Origin: Laguncularia racemosa
Taxonomy: Eukaryota; Streptophyta; Magnoliopsida; Myrtales; Combretaceae
Assembly (NCBI GenBank): GCA_037954665.1
Contig: JBBMOL010000368.1
Coordinates: 124,001-188,000 of the forward strand
Length of the DNA: 64,000 bases
Direction of reading: 5' to 3'
Under the pieces are notes generated by a model. It was given only the letters and a program-made list of their open reading frames with translations. It was not told where the DNA came from and searched no databases. Of the stretch, positions 46,374-57,999 are shown piece by piece; position 1 is the first letter of the stretch, and every line of letters begins with the position of its first letter. The translations under genes were made by a program, and so were the position numbers.

Positions 46374-47159
46374 TGTAAACCCCAAAAAATTTTAATTCAA
46401 GAATTAATATGAAGGAAAATATCAAGAAAATGTTAGAAAACAAATAAGAAAAACTAACTGCAAAATTGGATTTGCATAGCGATATACAAAACAACTAGCG
46501 TATCCAAACCCAAGGAATTAAAAAATTAACCAAACCCCGACGATAGAACATTATCGTAGGAAAACCAAACTTGAATTTAGATGATCAAAAATCCAAATTC
46601 AATTCCCAAAATCTTAAAACCAACCATCAACATTAAGATTTCCTTTGGAATTGAGAAGAACAAATGTAGAGCTCAAAAAACCCGAGATTCAATTCAAATG
46701 AAACTAAAAATTAAATGACGATGAACTACCCTATAATTAGTATAAGAAGACCCAAAATTTTAATCGAATCTAGCTCTACTAAATAATCAAATTGGGCAAA
46801 AAACAAATTGGAAAAACATGAACCTAAGTCATCCTTATAAGTGGCATTGAGAGGGAGAGAGAGATGACCCCATTTGAACCATCAAATGACCTGATCTTAA
46901 GCCTAAACTTAATTTGGAATTTCCCCCATATAAGCCTTAATTAAAGCCCATTTAACCACAAGAAAACAAAGGAATTAACTAGCTTAAGACAAACCTTAAT
47001 CTACCCTTAGTCCACATGAATGCCAGCTAGAAGTGACTAAGTAGTAACTAGGAAAATAATAAGATTAGTCTAACCAAATGCAAGGGTGACCAGAAGCTAA
47101 CTAAGAGGAACAAGGAGGGACAAATCTGAAGCTAATCCCCCTTAGTTTGCAAACATGTT
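46374..47159. other. Unassigned sequence J, possible LTR left part
   Basis: Starts TGTAAACCCCAAAAAATTTT at the point where D similarity ends; TGTAAACCCC is a common LTR beginning. No coding signal. Element G interrupts it at 47160. If continuous with 61126-61760, which ends CTTTACA, it would form a roughly 1.4-kb LTR with TGTAAA/TTTACA ends. Flanking bases do not match, so this stays a guess. Confidence 0.3.
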
Positions 47160-47721
47160 TAATACACTCAAATTTAAACGATTGTTTTAAGTTTTAAATT
47201 TGTAACTAATAAAATCTACTATTGAACTAGGCAGTGTACCTATCAATTATAGTATAGATTTAACAGGTGTCGTCCTTTAGGATCTAGAGAACAAGTACTA
47301 GTATTACCTTTCTCTACTATCTAGTCTAATTTATTATGTGAAAATTATGAATTAAATTAACAATTAACAAATCCTAACAACCCTATAATTAAATGATATT
47401 GTCAAAATATATATATATTCAATCACAAAATATACCCCTTATCTTGTTCCACCATAACCCTTAAATTCTTAAAATAAGATATCAATTAACGAATCAATTT
47501 ACACTTTGCACTGTAGGAATTCTCAAGTAAAATCAATTACTTCCTCGAGTTAATCAATTCTTAATCATGTACAAGATAATGGAGACCTGTCCCTCACTAC
47601 CATCATGCAAGATCTCATTAAGTTCACAAGTTCCAATTAATTGTAGAAAACCAATGTTTTCCTACCTCTAAGCAAAACATGTAATCTCTCTATTCATGAA
47701 GATCTAATTTACTAGATGAAA
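47160..47721 (-). repeat. Element G 3' LTR, outer part before F
   Basis: Matches 59726-60290 (ATAGTATAGATTTAACAGGT, TCAAGTAAAATCAATTACT and others). It ends in ACTAGATGAAA, where TGAAA is duplicated by the insertion of F. Confidence 0.9.
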
Positions 47722-48555
47722 TGATGAGATCTATAATGAGAGTCAAGCCGGAAGAAGGAATGTGGATCCTCTTGAAGTGCCGCCTAGACCGATCACTAGA
47801 AATCGAGCGAAACGACTGAAGGAAGCACTTAACGAGTTGATAAAGGATGTCCATGAAGTCAAAAAGGATTAGAGCAATCATGAAGTTGGAACGGATTGGA
47901 ACAACCATGGGAAGACCCTTGCTCTTGTACAAGTCATACCGAATACGGGGTGAAGAGGGCGTGTATTTACAAGGCACGGTCGTGTAGGAATCTCAAAGTT
48001 ACACAGAATCATACACGATCATATACATGGTCAAAGGCACGGTCGTGTATGGAGTCCAGAAAATCCACAGAAAGATACACGTCTAGAAGTACACGGCCGT
48101 GTATGTCTCCAACACCGGCTCAAGGCCGCCGACCTTCATGTTCTGTTTTTGTTATTTTTACGCAACTTATTGAAGTGATGTCGTTTTGGGCTTTATTGTT
48201 ATGAATTGTAAACCCTAGTATAAAGCTCCTAGGGTTTAGAACATAACATACATCTTAGAACATTAACAACACTTTTGAGAGGCTCCTCTCTTGGTTCTTC
48301 AAGAACTAACTAAAACTTATCAGATTAATTTCTGTGGCGTTCATCCCGATTTATCAATCGGTCTTTCATCCAGATTGTGGTGTCTTCATATTATACCAAG
48401 GTTCTTGTCTCGCTTATAGACAACGAGTTGCGGTTTCCACTTGAGGGTGTTTGGGTATCTTAGGTAACGAATTCCGAGCGTATTGGTATTGGGTTTTGTC
48501 ACAGGTTGACGTGGTTCGTATCAATTAGGAATCCGATCAAACCGATCTCGTATCA
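47722..48555 (+). repeat. Element F 5' LTR
   Basis: 834 bp. It carries CACGGTCGTGT / AGAAAATCCACAGAA / CACGGCCGTGT modules at 47970-48110 and a TATA box between telo-box arms at 48210-48237. It keeps 10 bp (about 47737-47746) that the 3' LTR lacks. Confidence 0.93.
48210..48237 (+). promoter_or_regulatory. TATA box enclosed by inverted telo-boxes, F 5' LTR
   Basis: AAACCCTAG (48210-48218) and CTAGGGTTT (48229-48237) form a perfect 9-bp inverted repeat around TATAAAG (48219-48225). It is identical in the 3' LTR at 52752-52779. AAACCCTA is the plant telo-box. Confidence 0.6.
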
Positions 48556-48558
48556 GTT

Positions 48559-48571
48559 TGGTATCAAAGCC
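48559..48571 (+). other. Primer-binding site of element F
   Basis: TGGTATCAAAGCC, one base from the initiator-methionine type TGGTATCAGAGCC, 3 nt after the LTR. Confidence 0.8.
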
Positions 48572-49037
48572 TAGGTTTTTCAAAACATCAAGTTCGGTTT
48601 GAGGAAGATAACATCAAAACCCTAACTCCAATCATTCATATCAATTATCGTATTCAATTTCATAGTATTAATTGTCCATTGAAAGTGTAGTATCTACTAG
48701 TCGATTTGTTACAAAAAAAAAAAAAAGAGAGAAAAGAAAAGAGAAACGTGATCAAGAGCAACAACAAAGATAAAAAAAAATTCGGATAGAAAAAAAAAAA
48801 GAGGAAAATTTACGAACCCTAGATTTGTTTTTGAATTCTACGGAAGGGAATTGGTGTAGTTTGGGTTAGTTCCAAGAGAATTGAGAAGAGGAATTGGCGA
48901 GTTGATATCATCATTGTTTGTGAGAATACACGAGTGACTGTGTGATATCATCATTTGAGTGAAACACGTAAGGGAGTGTATCGTGAGGTTTAATTTAATA
49001 TATATTTGTGTTAGTACTAATCTTTTCTACAGGGACA
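48572..49037 (+). other. Element F leader
   Basis: Untranslated, with A/G runs at about 48713-48750 and 48771-48805. No supported ORF. Confidence 0.5.
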
Positions 49038-52000
49038 ATGTCGAGACAACATTCTCCTGAAGGTGAGAGGGGAAGGTTTGATGCTAGGTTAGTAATTGAG
49101 ACGTTGAGGGGTGAGATGAAGAGGATGTTCTAAGAGGGAATGGAACAAATTCATGAGACGGTAGAGCAAAGACTAGAGCAATCCACAAACGTATTCCAAG
49201 GGCATAAGAGGGAGAGTCGTTCTAGGAGAGTACCGAGGGGTGGAGATGAAATGTCGGATGATGACTTTGATGAGCCTTCTGTCGGGAGTTATAGAGGTTA
49301 TAGTAGTCGGAATAGAGGAACTAGGGATTGGGAAGATAGAGGAGATAGGAATAGAGAGGATGATCAATTAAGTAGCATAAAGATGAAGAATCCTCCTTTC
49401 CAAGGGAAGAATGATCCCGAGGCGTATTTAGAGTGGGAGAAGAAGGTAGAGATGGTGTTTGATTATCATAACTATAGTGGGAGAAAGAAAGTGAAACTTG
49501 CTACCATTGAGTTTTCGGATTATGCTATAGTGTGGTGGGATCAACTAATGTTGAATAGAAGAAGGAATGGCGAGCCACCTATTAAGTCGTGGGAAGAGAT
49601 GAAGAGAGTGATGAAGAAGCGGTTTGTGCCTGCATATTACTATTGTGAATTGCACAAAAAGTTGCAAACTCTGAGGCAAGGAAGCCGAAGTGTGGATGAG
49701 CATTTCAAGGAGATGGAAGTTACTATGATCAGGGCGAATGTAGAGGAGGATAGAGAGGCTACCATAGCTAGGTTTCTTGCTGGGTTAAATAGAGAAATCC
49801 AAAATGTTGTGGAATTGCAACATTATGTAGAATTGGAGAATATGGTTCACATGGCTATAAAGGTTGAGAACTAGCACAAGAGGAAAGGTAGTAGTAATGC
49901 ACGATTTCAACAGAGTAATGGTTCATCCACTTGGAAGACTAACCAATGGAAGAAGGAAGAAAAGCCATTACCCACTAAACCGAAAGGAGAGCTGAGGCAA
50001 GCGGGTTCTACTCCTGGTAATCAAGGTAACCCTGAATCTTCTACTTCTAGAAATCGTGACATTAGATGTTTTAAATGCCAAGGTAGAGGCCATATTGCTA
50101 GTCAATGTCCAAATAGGCGTGTGATGATTTTGCGGGATGATGGTGAGTATGAGACTGAGGGGGATAGTGAGGAAGATGATATGCCTCCATTAGAGGATGC
50201 TAGTGATGATGAGGAGCCTGCAATAGGGAGGTTAGTGGTAGTAGTGAAGCGAGCTTTGAATGTGCAGGTGAAGGAAGAAGAGGAGGTGCAAAGGGAGAAT
50301 ATATTTCATACTAGATGTTATCTAGGAGATCATATTTGCAGTTTGATCATTGATGGAGGAAGTTGCACCAATGTAGTGAGTAACTTTATTGTTGAGAGGC
50401 TGGGAATCAAAACTATTAGACACCCTAGTCCATATAAATTGCAATGGTTGAATGATAGTGGCGAGACTAAGGTGAGTAAGCAAGCCTTGATTGGTTTTCG
50501 CATTGGTAGGTATGAGGATGAGGTGTTATGCGATGTAGTGCCAATGCAAGCATGTCATGTGTTGTTAGGGAGGCCATGGCAATTTGAAAGGAAGGTTTTT
50601 CATGATGGCTTTTCTAACAAGTATACGCTTGTTCACCAAAGGAAAAGCTTTAATCTTAAACCGTTAACACCTAAACAGGTGTATGAGGATCAGTTGCAGC
50701 TACAACAGTCGTTTGCAAAACATAAGGTGAGTGAAAAGCAGAGGGAGAGTGAGAGAGTAAAAGACAATGAGAAAGAAAAGGAATACAAAAGTCAATATTA
50801 AAAGGAAAAAGAGAGGAAGGTTGGAAAGAGTGATAGAGACCAAGTTGAAGGGGGATCAACTTTGGTGGTGAGTGAAAAGGAGAGTGCAGCCTTGCAAAAG
50901 GAGAGTTGTGTGGCAAGAGTGAGTGTAGTGAGGAGAGCGTTAGTGATGAAGCAACCTATGTTGTTGCCGGTTTATAAGGAAACACGTCTTAATACTAACG
51001 AACTATCTAACTCTTTGCCTAGTGTGGTTGTGTCTATTGTGCAGGACTTTGAAGATGTCTTTCCTGAGGAGATTCCAAAGGGATTACCACCTATTCGTGG
51101 TATTGAGCACCAGATTGACCTTGTACCTGGAGCATCGATTCCAAACAAGCCAGCTTATAGGAGCAATTCGGAGGAGACAAAGGAACTCCAAAGGCAGGTC
51201 GATGAATTAATAGAGAAGGGGTACGTGAGAGAAAGCATGAGTCCATGTGCAGTGCCTGTGATTTTGGTGCCTAAGAAGGATGGGACATGGAGAATGTGTG
51301 TTGACTGCCGCGCCATCAACAACATTACGGTAAAGTATCGTCATCCCATTCCTTGCTTAGATGACATGTTAGATGAGTTATATGAGTCTCGTGTCATTCC
51401 TCATGAGCCTTGGGTAGATATTTCCATGGATTTTGTGTTAGGATTACCTTAGCCTAGGCATGGTCGAGATTCTATTTTTGTGGTTGTTGATAGGTTTTCT
51501 AAAATGGTTCATTTCATTCCTTGTCATAAAACTGATGATGCTATACACATTGTTGATTTGTTCTTTAGAGAGGTAGTGCATCCGCATGGTATACCTAGGA
51601 GCATTGTTAGTGATCGGGATGTAAAATTTTTGAGTCATTTTTGGAGAGTATTGTGGGCTAAGTTAGGAACTAAGTTATTGTTTTCGACTACCTGTCACCC
51701 ACAAACTGATGGGCAAACTGAGGTGGTTAACAGGACTTTAATTCAATTGTTGAGGGCAATCATAGAGGAGAACATTAGGACCTAAGAGGATTGCCTACCA
51801 TTTGTGGAGTTTGCATATAATAGGGATGTACATAGCACTACTCATTGTTCACCATTTGAGATTTTGTATGGTTTTAACCCACTGGCTCCTATTTATTTAT
51901 TGCCATTGCTACCTAACAAGTTTGTGAGTTTTGATGCTGATTCTAAGGCAGATTTCGTGAGAAGGCTAAACATTGAGCGAAGAACAGAGCAGTATGTGAA

Positions 52001-52130
52001 TCAAGCCAACAAGGGTCGTCAACAAGCTGTCTTTGAACCTGGAGACTGGGTTTGGGTTCACATGCGCAAAGAGCGGTTTCCCGTACAGCGTCGATCTAAA
52101 CTATTTCCTAGAGGCGATGGACCATTTTAA
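49038..52130 (+). pseudogene. Element F gag-pol with an RT-integrase fusion
   Basis: A single frame from the ATG at 49038 (MSRQHSPEGERGRFDARLVI), with stops at 49131, 49872, 50799, 51450, 51783 and 52128. Gag core: NPPFQGKNDPEAYLEWEKKV, VEFSDYAIVWWDQL-like block, RFLAGLNREIQNVVELQHYV. Knuckle: CFKCQGRGHIASQC (about 50070). Protease: CSLIIDGGSCTNVVSNFIVE and VLLGRPWQF. RT N-terminus: VPVILVPKKDGTWRMCVDCR and LDDMLDELYES. This passes at about 51391 straight into the integrase core: PHEPWVDISMDFVLGLP, VVVDRFSKMVHFIPCHKTDD, VSDRDVKFLSHFW, HPQTDGQTEVVNRTL. All three integrase acidic residues are visible. The tail is DLRTNPFQEEGNDE. Confidence 0.92.
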
Positions 52131-52352
52131 ATTCTTGAGCGCATCAACGATAATGCATACAAGATAGATTTGCCTGGTGAGTATCAAGTAAGTGCCACAT
52201 TTAATGTTACTGATCTGAGTCCTTTTGATGTAGGTGATGATTTGAGGACAAATCCTTTTCAAGAGGAGGGGAATGATGAGATCTATAAGCCGGAAGAAGG
52301 AATGTGGATCCTCTTGAAGTGCCGCCTAGACCGATCACAAGAAATCGAGTGA
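52131..52352 (+). pseudogene. Element F polyprotein tail running into the 3' LTR
   Basis: The same frame continues after the 52128 stop through INDNAYKIDLPGEYQVSATF, then the PPT-coded QEEGNDEIY, then leaves the expected frame inside the LTR. A 10-bp loss shifts the RPITRNRVKRLKEALNGL segment (about 52320-52380) into another frame. In the 5' LTR the corresponding bases keep it in frame. Confidence 0.8.
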
Positions 52353-53097
52353 AACGACTCAAGGAAGCACTTAACGGGTTGATAAATGATGTCCATGAAG
52401 TCGGAAAGGATTGGAGCAATCATGAAGTTGGAACGGATTGGAACAACCATGGGAAGACCCTTGCTTTTGTACAAGTCATACCAAATACGGGGTGAAGAGG
52501 GCGTGTATTTACAAGGCACGGCCGTGTAGGAATCTCAAAGTTACATAGAATCATACACGGTCATATACACGGTCAAAGGCACGACTGTGTATGGAGTCAA
52601 GAAAATCCACAGAAAGATACACGTCTAGAAGTATACGGCCGTGTATGTCTCCAACACCGGCTCAAGGCCGCCGGCCTTCATGTTCTGTTTTTGTTATTTT
52701 TACGCAACTTATTGAAGTGATGTCGTTTTGGGCTTTATTGTTACAAATTGTAAACCCTAGTATAAAGCTCCTAGGGTTTAGAACATAACATACATCTTAG
52801 AACATTAACAACACTTTTGAGAGGCTCCTCTCTTGGTTCTTCAAGAACTAACTAAAACTTATCGGATTAATTTCCGTGGCGTTCATCCCGACTTATCAAT
52901 CGGTCTTTCATCCCGATTGTGGCGTCTTCATATTATACCAAGGTTCTTGTCTCGCTTATAGACAACGGGTTGCGGTTTCCACTTGAGGGTGTTTGGGCAT
53001 CTTAGGTAACGAATTCCGAGAGTATTGGTATTGGGTTTCGTCACAGGTTAACGTGGTTCATATCAGTTAGGAATCCGATCAAACCGATCTCGTATCA
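52274..53097 (+). repeat. Element F 3' LTR
   Basis: 824 bp, otherwise close to the 5' copy (a few per cent of sites differ by eye). The palindrome modules lie at 52505-52655. Confidence 0.93.
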
Positions 53098-53936
53098 TGA
53101 AACCTCTTTCAATCTAATAAAAATTAGACGTCCAATCAATTCACACACATAAATTAATCACAAGAACAATGGAAACACATGAATAGATGCAAAGATATAA
53201 ACAATTCATTAACCAATCAATGTTTCAGCACATAAGTTAGGGTTTCACAAGATGAAAGATATAAAGAATTACTCCATGGAGTTTTCAATAAAAACGGAGA
53301 ATCTAGAGAAGAAAAATCGATTCATGATAGAAAGAGTAATCCCTTGTGTTGTTTTGTGATGTCCAATGATGCTCGGACAATTCTCCTCTTGAAGTTCGTA
53401 ATAATGCTCCCCTAGGGTTTTCAAAATGAAGCCAAAAAAAATCCCCTATAAAAAATAAAACAAGGCGTCTATTTATAGTTCTACGAAAACAGAGTTCAGC
53501 ATGGGTGTCAGCACAACCATGCTCGAGGTCGTGCTAACTTCGAAACACGTTATCTTCACTGCCTAGTTAAACATGGCCATGCTCGAGGCAGGGTTGAAAA
53601 AAAAACAAACTTGTATTCTCGTTACTGACATCAACACGGGCTATGCTGAACCTAGGGCACACTTTGGTATAGCTACTAGTCATTTTTTGCATCCAACACT
53701 GGCATCTACATGGGTTGTGCTAAAGGTTATGCTAAATTAAAAATCAATTTTTTTCATTTTTTGCCAAATTTCACCTCGTCTGTGCTCATATCATCCTTAA
53801 ACCTTTCTTTTGTCTCCATTAATGCCTAAAATTAAAATTTAATCATATAAGTACCCTTTTCTTCACAAATCACATGAATTTTATATAAAATTATAACTAA
53901 TAAGCACTAAAATTAAAGGTCTTCCGACACTTATCA
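53098..53936 (-). repeat. Element G 3' LTR, inner part after F
   Basis: Continues the LTR to ACACTTATCA at 53936. It contains a minus-strand TATAAATAG (plus 53469-53477) and palindromic CATGCTCGAGGTCGTGCT-like repeats at 53512-53720. The PPT follows. Confidence 0.9.
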
Positions 53937-56289
53937 AATTTCCCCACACTTAACCAATTGCTTGATCTCAAGCAAACAAAATAAGGGCAAAATAGATCTC
54001 CTCTCATCAATTGTACTCATTGTTAAACTTTAAATCATAAGTAACATCCTCTATATAATTCAATCTTAGTAATTTATTAGTTCCTACCACTCAAAACTAT
54101 CATGATTGTACGTGTACATGACATACAAAAATCAGAGTTTACAGATTAATCCAAGTAAGTTAAACTATTACCCTTACCATTTAAGAAATGCTTCCCAAAT
54201 TACAAAGAAATTCAAACAAAGCAAAAGTGGCTTGGTCACATCTTACCACTTATTAGAGAATATATAAACCATTTAACTACCTCTTCTAAGCATAGCAACC
54301 TCAAGTGAAAGTATATAGCATCCATCCTTCCCTTAGATTTTCTTCCTCTTTTTGTTAAACCTCTCAAAAAAATTTTGAGTTTTCGTCTCTTATATATATA
54401 TATATTAATTTCAGTTATTTAAGATCTTGTAACCTATGTAACAAATGTTCAGCCTATAATCCTAGGCTGGTCATCCAAGTTAACAGACGTTATCCCCTCA
54501 ATTGAAGGCATCCCTACGAACTTAATTATTCAAGTTACAAGACCTATTGAACTTTGCCCCTTTTGTATCCCATATTGTTATTATAGTATCATCAATCGGC
54601 CAATCCCAAGCCAGACGACCTTAGGTGACCGAGTTAAAGGGACCCCATCGAACCTCCGTTATCCTAACCTTAGGGATTCATAAAGAAACTCTTAACTTGG
54701 AGAACCTAAGTCATTGGAGTAGTGGCTTATTATTTCTTTAATTGATTGACTAATCAACAGCGGAGTTAGACTTCGCTCTTCTAAGGGACCAAAGCCTGCC
54801 TATACTAACTAAGCTTTTCACATTATTGCTCAATTAATACATTAATTAACTAATTTTCAAAGAGATTACTCAAGAGGAATCACTATGTAATAGATTTCAT
54901 ATGCACCTTTTACAAAAAGTTAGAAGAGCTCTCAAAGTTTTTGAAAGGTAAATATATTAACCAATAAACTTAAAAATACAACCATTTAACTTTAAACTAA
55001 GGACTTCTATCTATTTCACAACTCCATAATCAAAAATTAAATAGCAAGTAAGATTACCCCACTTAGATTTCATCTTGAAATTCCAACTAAGTATACCAAG
55101 TCCAACAATAAGCGAGTAAGGAACATAGAATCACTGACTTTTATGAGCACAATTTCAAGAATCTTGCCTTTTAATGATTCAAAATCAACATTCAAACTCA
55201 ATTGTAAACTTGTAAATAGGGGAAATTCAATAAGATAGTGCATAGATAACATAAGTAAAGCAGGACCCAAATTTCTCAATTTTCTTCATTTCATATACCC
55301 TTTCCCTACACTTGTTCAAGACATTGTCCGTAATGTCTTCCTAAATCAAGCACACAAAAGGGAAAAGGAAAAACGAAATGAAAAATAACTGAAAGAAAAA
55401 GGACACTAAAAACTTCCCTAGTTTTTATATGTAGACAGTTGCATATAGAGTTCAAGACCGAGTATAAGAGTAAAACAGTAATGGCATGTCATCATTGGAA
55501 CTGGGAACCCAAAGTTTGTGCTACATCATCCTAGAAAAAGAAAAAAAGAAAGAAAAACAAAGAAATTAAGGGTAAAAAGAGAAGTTTGACTATCCTAGTC
55601 TAAATAAACGGTGAAGTTAAAGTGAGGGAGGAGAGAGATAAACTGTATATATATGTGAGTTGTCAACACGAGCTACTGTACGACCATGCTCAAGACTGTG
55701 CAGACCCTTAAAAGGAGCATAAAAGGTGGTGTTTTACAGGTCAAGTCTGCCCTGGCTGCAGTACAACCATGCTCGTGGCCATGCTGACTTCAAAAATTCC
55801 GTAGAATGTTTGATAGAGCCAGCCTTAGCTTCAGCACGGCCATGCTTGTGGTCGTGTTGACTTCAAAAAAATCCATAAAACCTCTTTAGATTGTGCATAG
55901 TCTTGAGCACTGGTTGTGCTCAAGATCATGCAGACTTTGAAAAACACGTAGAGGGAAAATAAGACTTGCCCAAGCTAATAGACAACAAGTATGATCATCG
56001 TGTAGCTCTAAAAGTGTAAATGAATGTAAAGAAAGACTTACTAGGTGCACTTAGTGATTAAAATTCAAACTTCCTTACTTGTCATTAGCGCTTCCCCACA
56101 CTTAGAAATTACTCCTGCTCTCTTCAAATAAGTTTAGAAACTCCCCTTAAGATCTACAAATTTCTAAAAATAATAGCTTAGGATAGTGACAATAAAAAGA
56201 AAATAAAAGGAACGCTACGTACCTAAGTTAGACATAGGTTGCCTCCCAAGAAGTGCACCTATTTAACATCATTGGCTTAACGCTCTTTA
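53937..56289 (-). other. Element G 3' region
   Basis: Non-coding. The PPT is at 53937-53951. Homology to the 3' region of element I lies at about 54480-54700 (reverse complement). A further array of GCACGGCCATGCTYGTGGTCGTG-type repeats with CTTCAAAAATCC spacers lies at 55655-55960. The rest of pol is absent. Confidence 0.7.
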
Positions 56290-57343
56290 CATTCTTCTAG
56301 CAGTTGGAGATCCAATTCCTCCCTAAAGACTTCCATGATTTTCTCTACCAAATCTTCAAATATGGCCAGCATACACTACTGAAATGTAGTCGGTGCATTA
56401 CATAACCCAAACAACATCCTCTTGTAGGCATATATGCCGTAAGGGTAGGTGAAAGTGGTCTTCTGCTAGTCCTCCCAAAGCAATAGGTATCTGAAAGTAG
56501 CTTGACATCCCATCCAAGTAGCAATAATACATGTGTCCAGCTAACCTTTCCAACATTTAATCAACGAAAGGGAGAGGAAAGTGATCTTTTCAAATAGCGT
56601 CATTCAATTTCTGATAGTCGATGCACACCCACTACTCAGTGACGGTCCGCATGGGAATGAGCTCACTCTTTTCATTAAGGACAATCGTTTTCCCTCCCTT
56701 CTTTGACACCACTTGTGTCGAACTAACCTAGCCGTTATCAGATATGGGGTAAATAAGTCCAACGTCAAGAAGTTTGATCACCTCCTTCCTAACCACCTCC
56801 TTCATATTAGGATTTAGTCGTCTATATGGTAGCACTACAGGCTTAAATCCTTCTTCTAATAAAATTTTGTGAGTATAGAAGGAGGGGTTGATACCTTTAT
56901 ATAAGATATTTTCCAAGTGATGGCTCGTTTGTGGCTCTCAGGACCATGAGCAATTAGTCTTTTTGCTCTCAAGATAAATCTAAGGCTATAATAACCGGCA
57001 AGTTGGAAGCTTTTACAAGGAAAGCATATTCCAAATAGTCTGGTAATTGTTTCAAGTCTAACACCGGCGGCTCTTCTATAGAAGTTTTAAATCTCGCCTC
57101 ATTTTCTATTCTTAACTTTTCAAACCTATTCTGAGGTGTAGCACCTTTTGAAGCATCAAGTTGCTCAATGAGTAGCGTAACCTCTAGGTTATCTGCATCC
57201 TTCTTCTCTTCCAATGTCCAGCTCAACTCTAACTCATCTTTACTCAAAACTTCCTTCATATGTTCATCTATTAACGTATCAACAACATCAATAAAGTAAC
57301 AAAAGTCATCAATGTACATAGTGTGTTTCATAGCAGCATCCAT
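56290..57343 (-). pseudogene. Element G pol N-terminus and partial RT
   Basis: Minus strand: IEEPPVLDLKQLPDYLEYAF and LPVIIALDLS (56969-57343) form the Athila-type lead-in to RT. RT then reads VVLPYRRLNPNMKEVVRKEV, KLLDVGLIYPISDNG (56728-56916) and CIDYQKLNDAI, with LPFVD and MLERLAGHMYYCYLDGMSSY (about 56500-56640). It breaks off near the MPFGLCNAP equivalent. The FMDD-type box is not present. Confidence 0.82.
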
Positions 57344-57999
57344 TTGGATTACTAACTATTTATCACCAATTCTCAAAGTAAGCTTTCCTCCTTCTACATC
57401 AACCATTGCCTTGGCAGTGGTTAGGAATGGTCTCCCAAGTATCAGAGTCATCCATTTCTAGAACTACAAAGTCAATAGGGTAGATGAAAGTCCTTAACTT
57501 TACCAAAACATCCTTGATTATCCCCTTGGGAATCTTTACAAAGCGGTCAGCAAGCTACAAACTCATCTTAGTCGGTGTCAGGTTAGAAAGTCCCAACTTC
57601 TTAACAAAGGAATATAGCATTAAATTAATGCTAGCCCCAATATCAACTAAGGCCTTATCAACTGAGGTATTACCCATGACATACAGAATTGTGAAACTAC
57701 CTAGATCCCTTAACTTTAGAGGAAGTTTATTCTGAATGATAGATAAGCAATTTACATCAACTTCTATGGTAGACACATCCTCCAACTTCCACTTGTTAGA
57801 TAGAGGTTGCTTTAGGAACTTATCATATCTCAGCATTTGCAAAAGTGCCTCTACAAATGGAATGTTAATGTGCAGCTATTTAAATAGATCAAGGAATTTA
57901 CCAAACTGCTATTTGTCATTACTCTGGTTGAGATGAGCTAGATAAGGGATTTTTGGCATATATTCTTTGACAGCCGATGGTGACCTCCTCTCATAATGT
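57344..57999 (-). pseudogene. Element G protease
   Basis: Minus strand: MLRYDKFLKQPLSNKWKLED, LGSFTILYVMGNTSVDKALV then DIGASINLMLYSFVKKLG, followed by KIPKGIIKDVLVKL. The active site DIGAS is intact, unlike DLEAS in element I. Stops are present in the second half. Confidence 0.8.

Larger units (their letters stand above)
47722..53097 (+). mobile_element. Element F: CRM-like deletion derivative, complete ends
   Basis: 5376 bp with LTRs 47722-48555 and 52274-53097 (TGATGAGATC...CGTATCA), a perfect TGAAA duplication (47717-47721 and 53098-53102), a methionyl-type PBS and the PPT AAGAGGAGGGGAA. Gag, protease, the RT N-terminus and the integrase core lie in one frame. RT catalytic region, RNase H and integrase zinc domain are missing through a single in-frame junction. 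The integrase tail runs through the PPT into the LTR, as in CRM-type chromoviruses. Confidence 0.93.
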
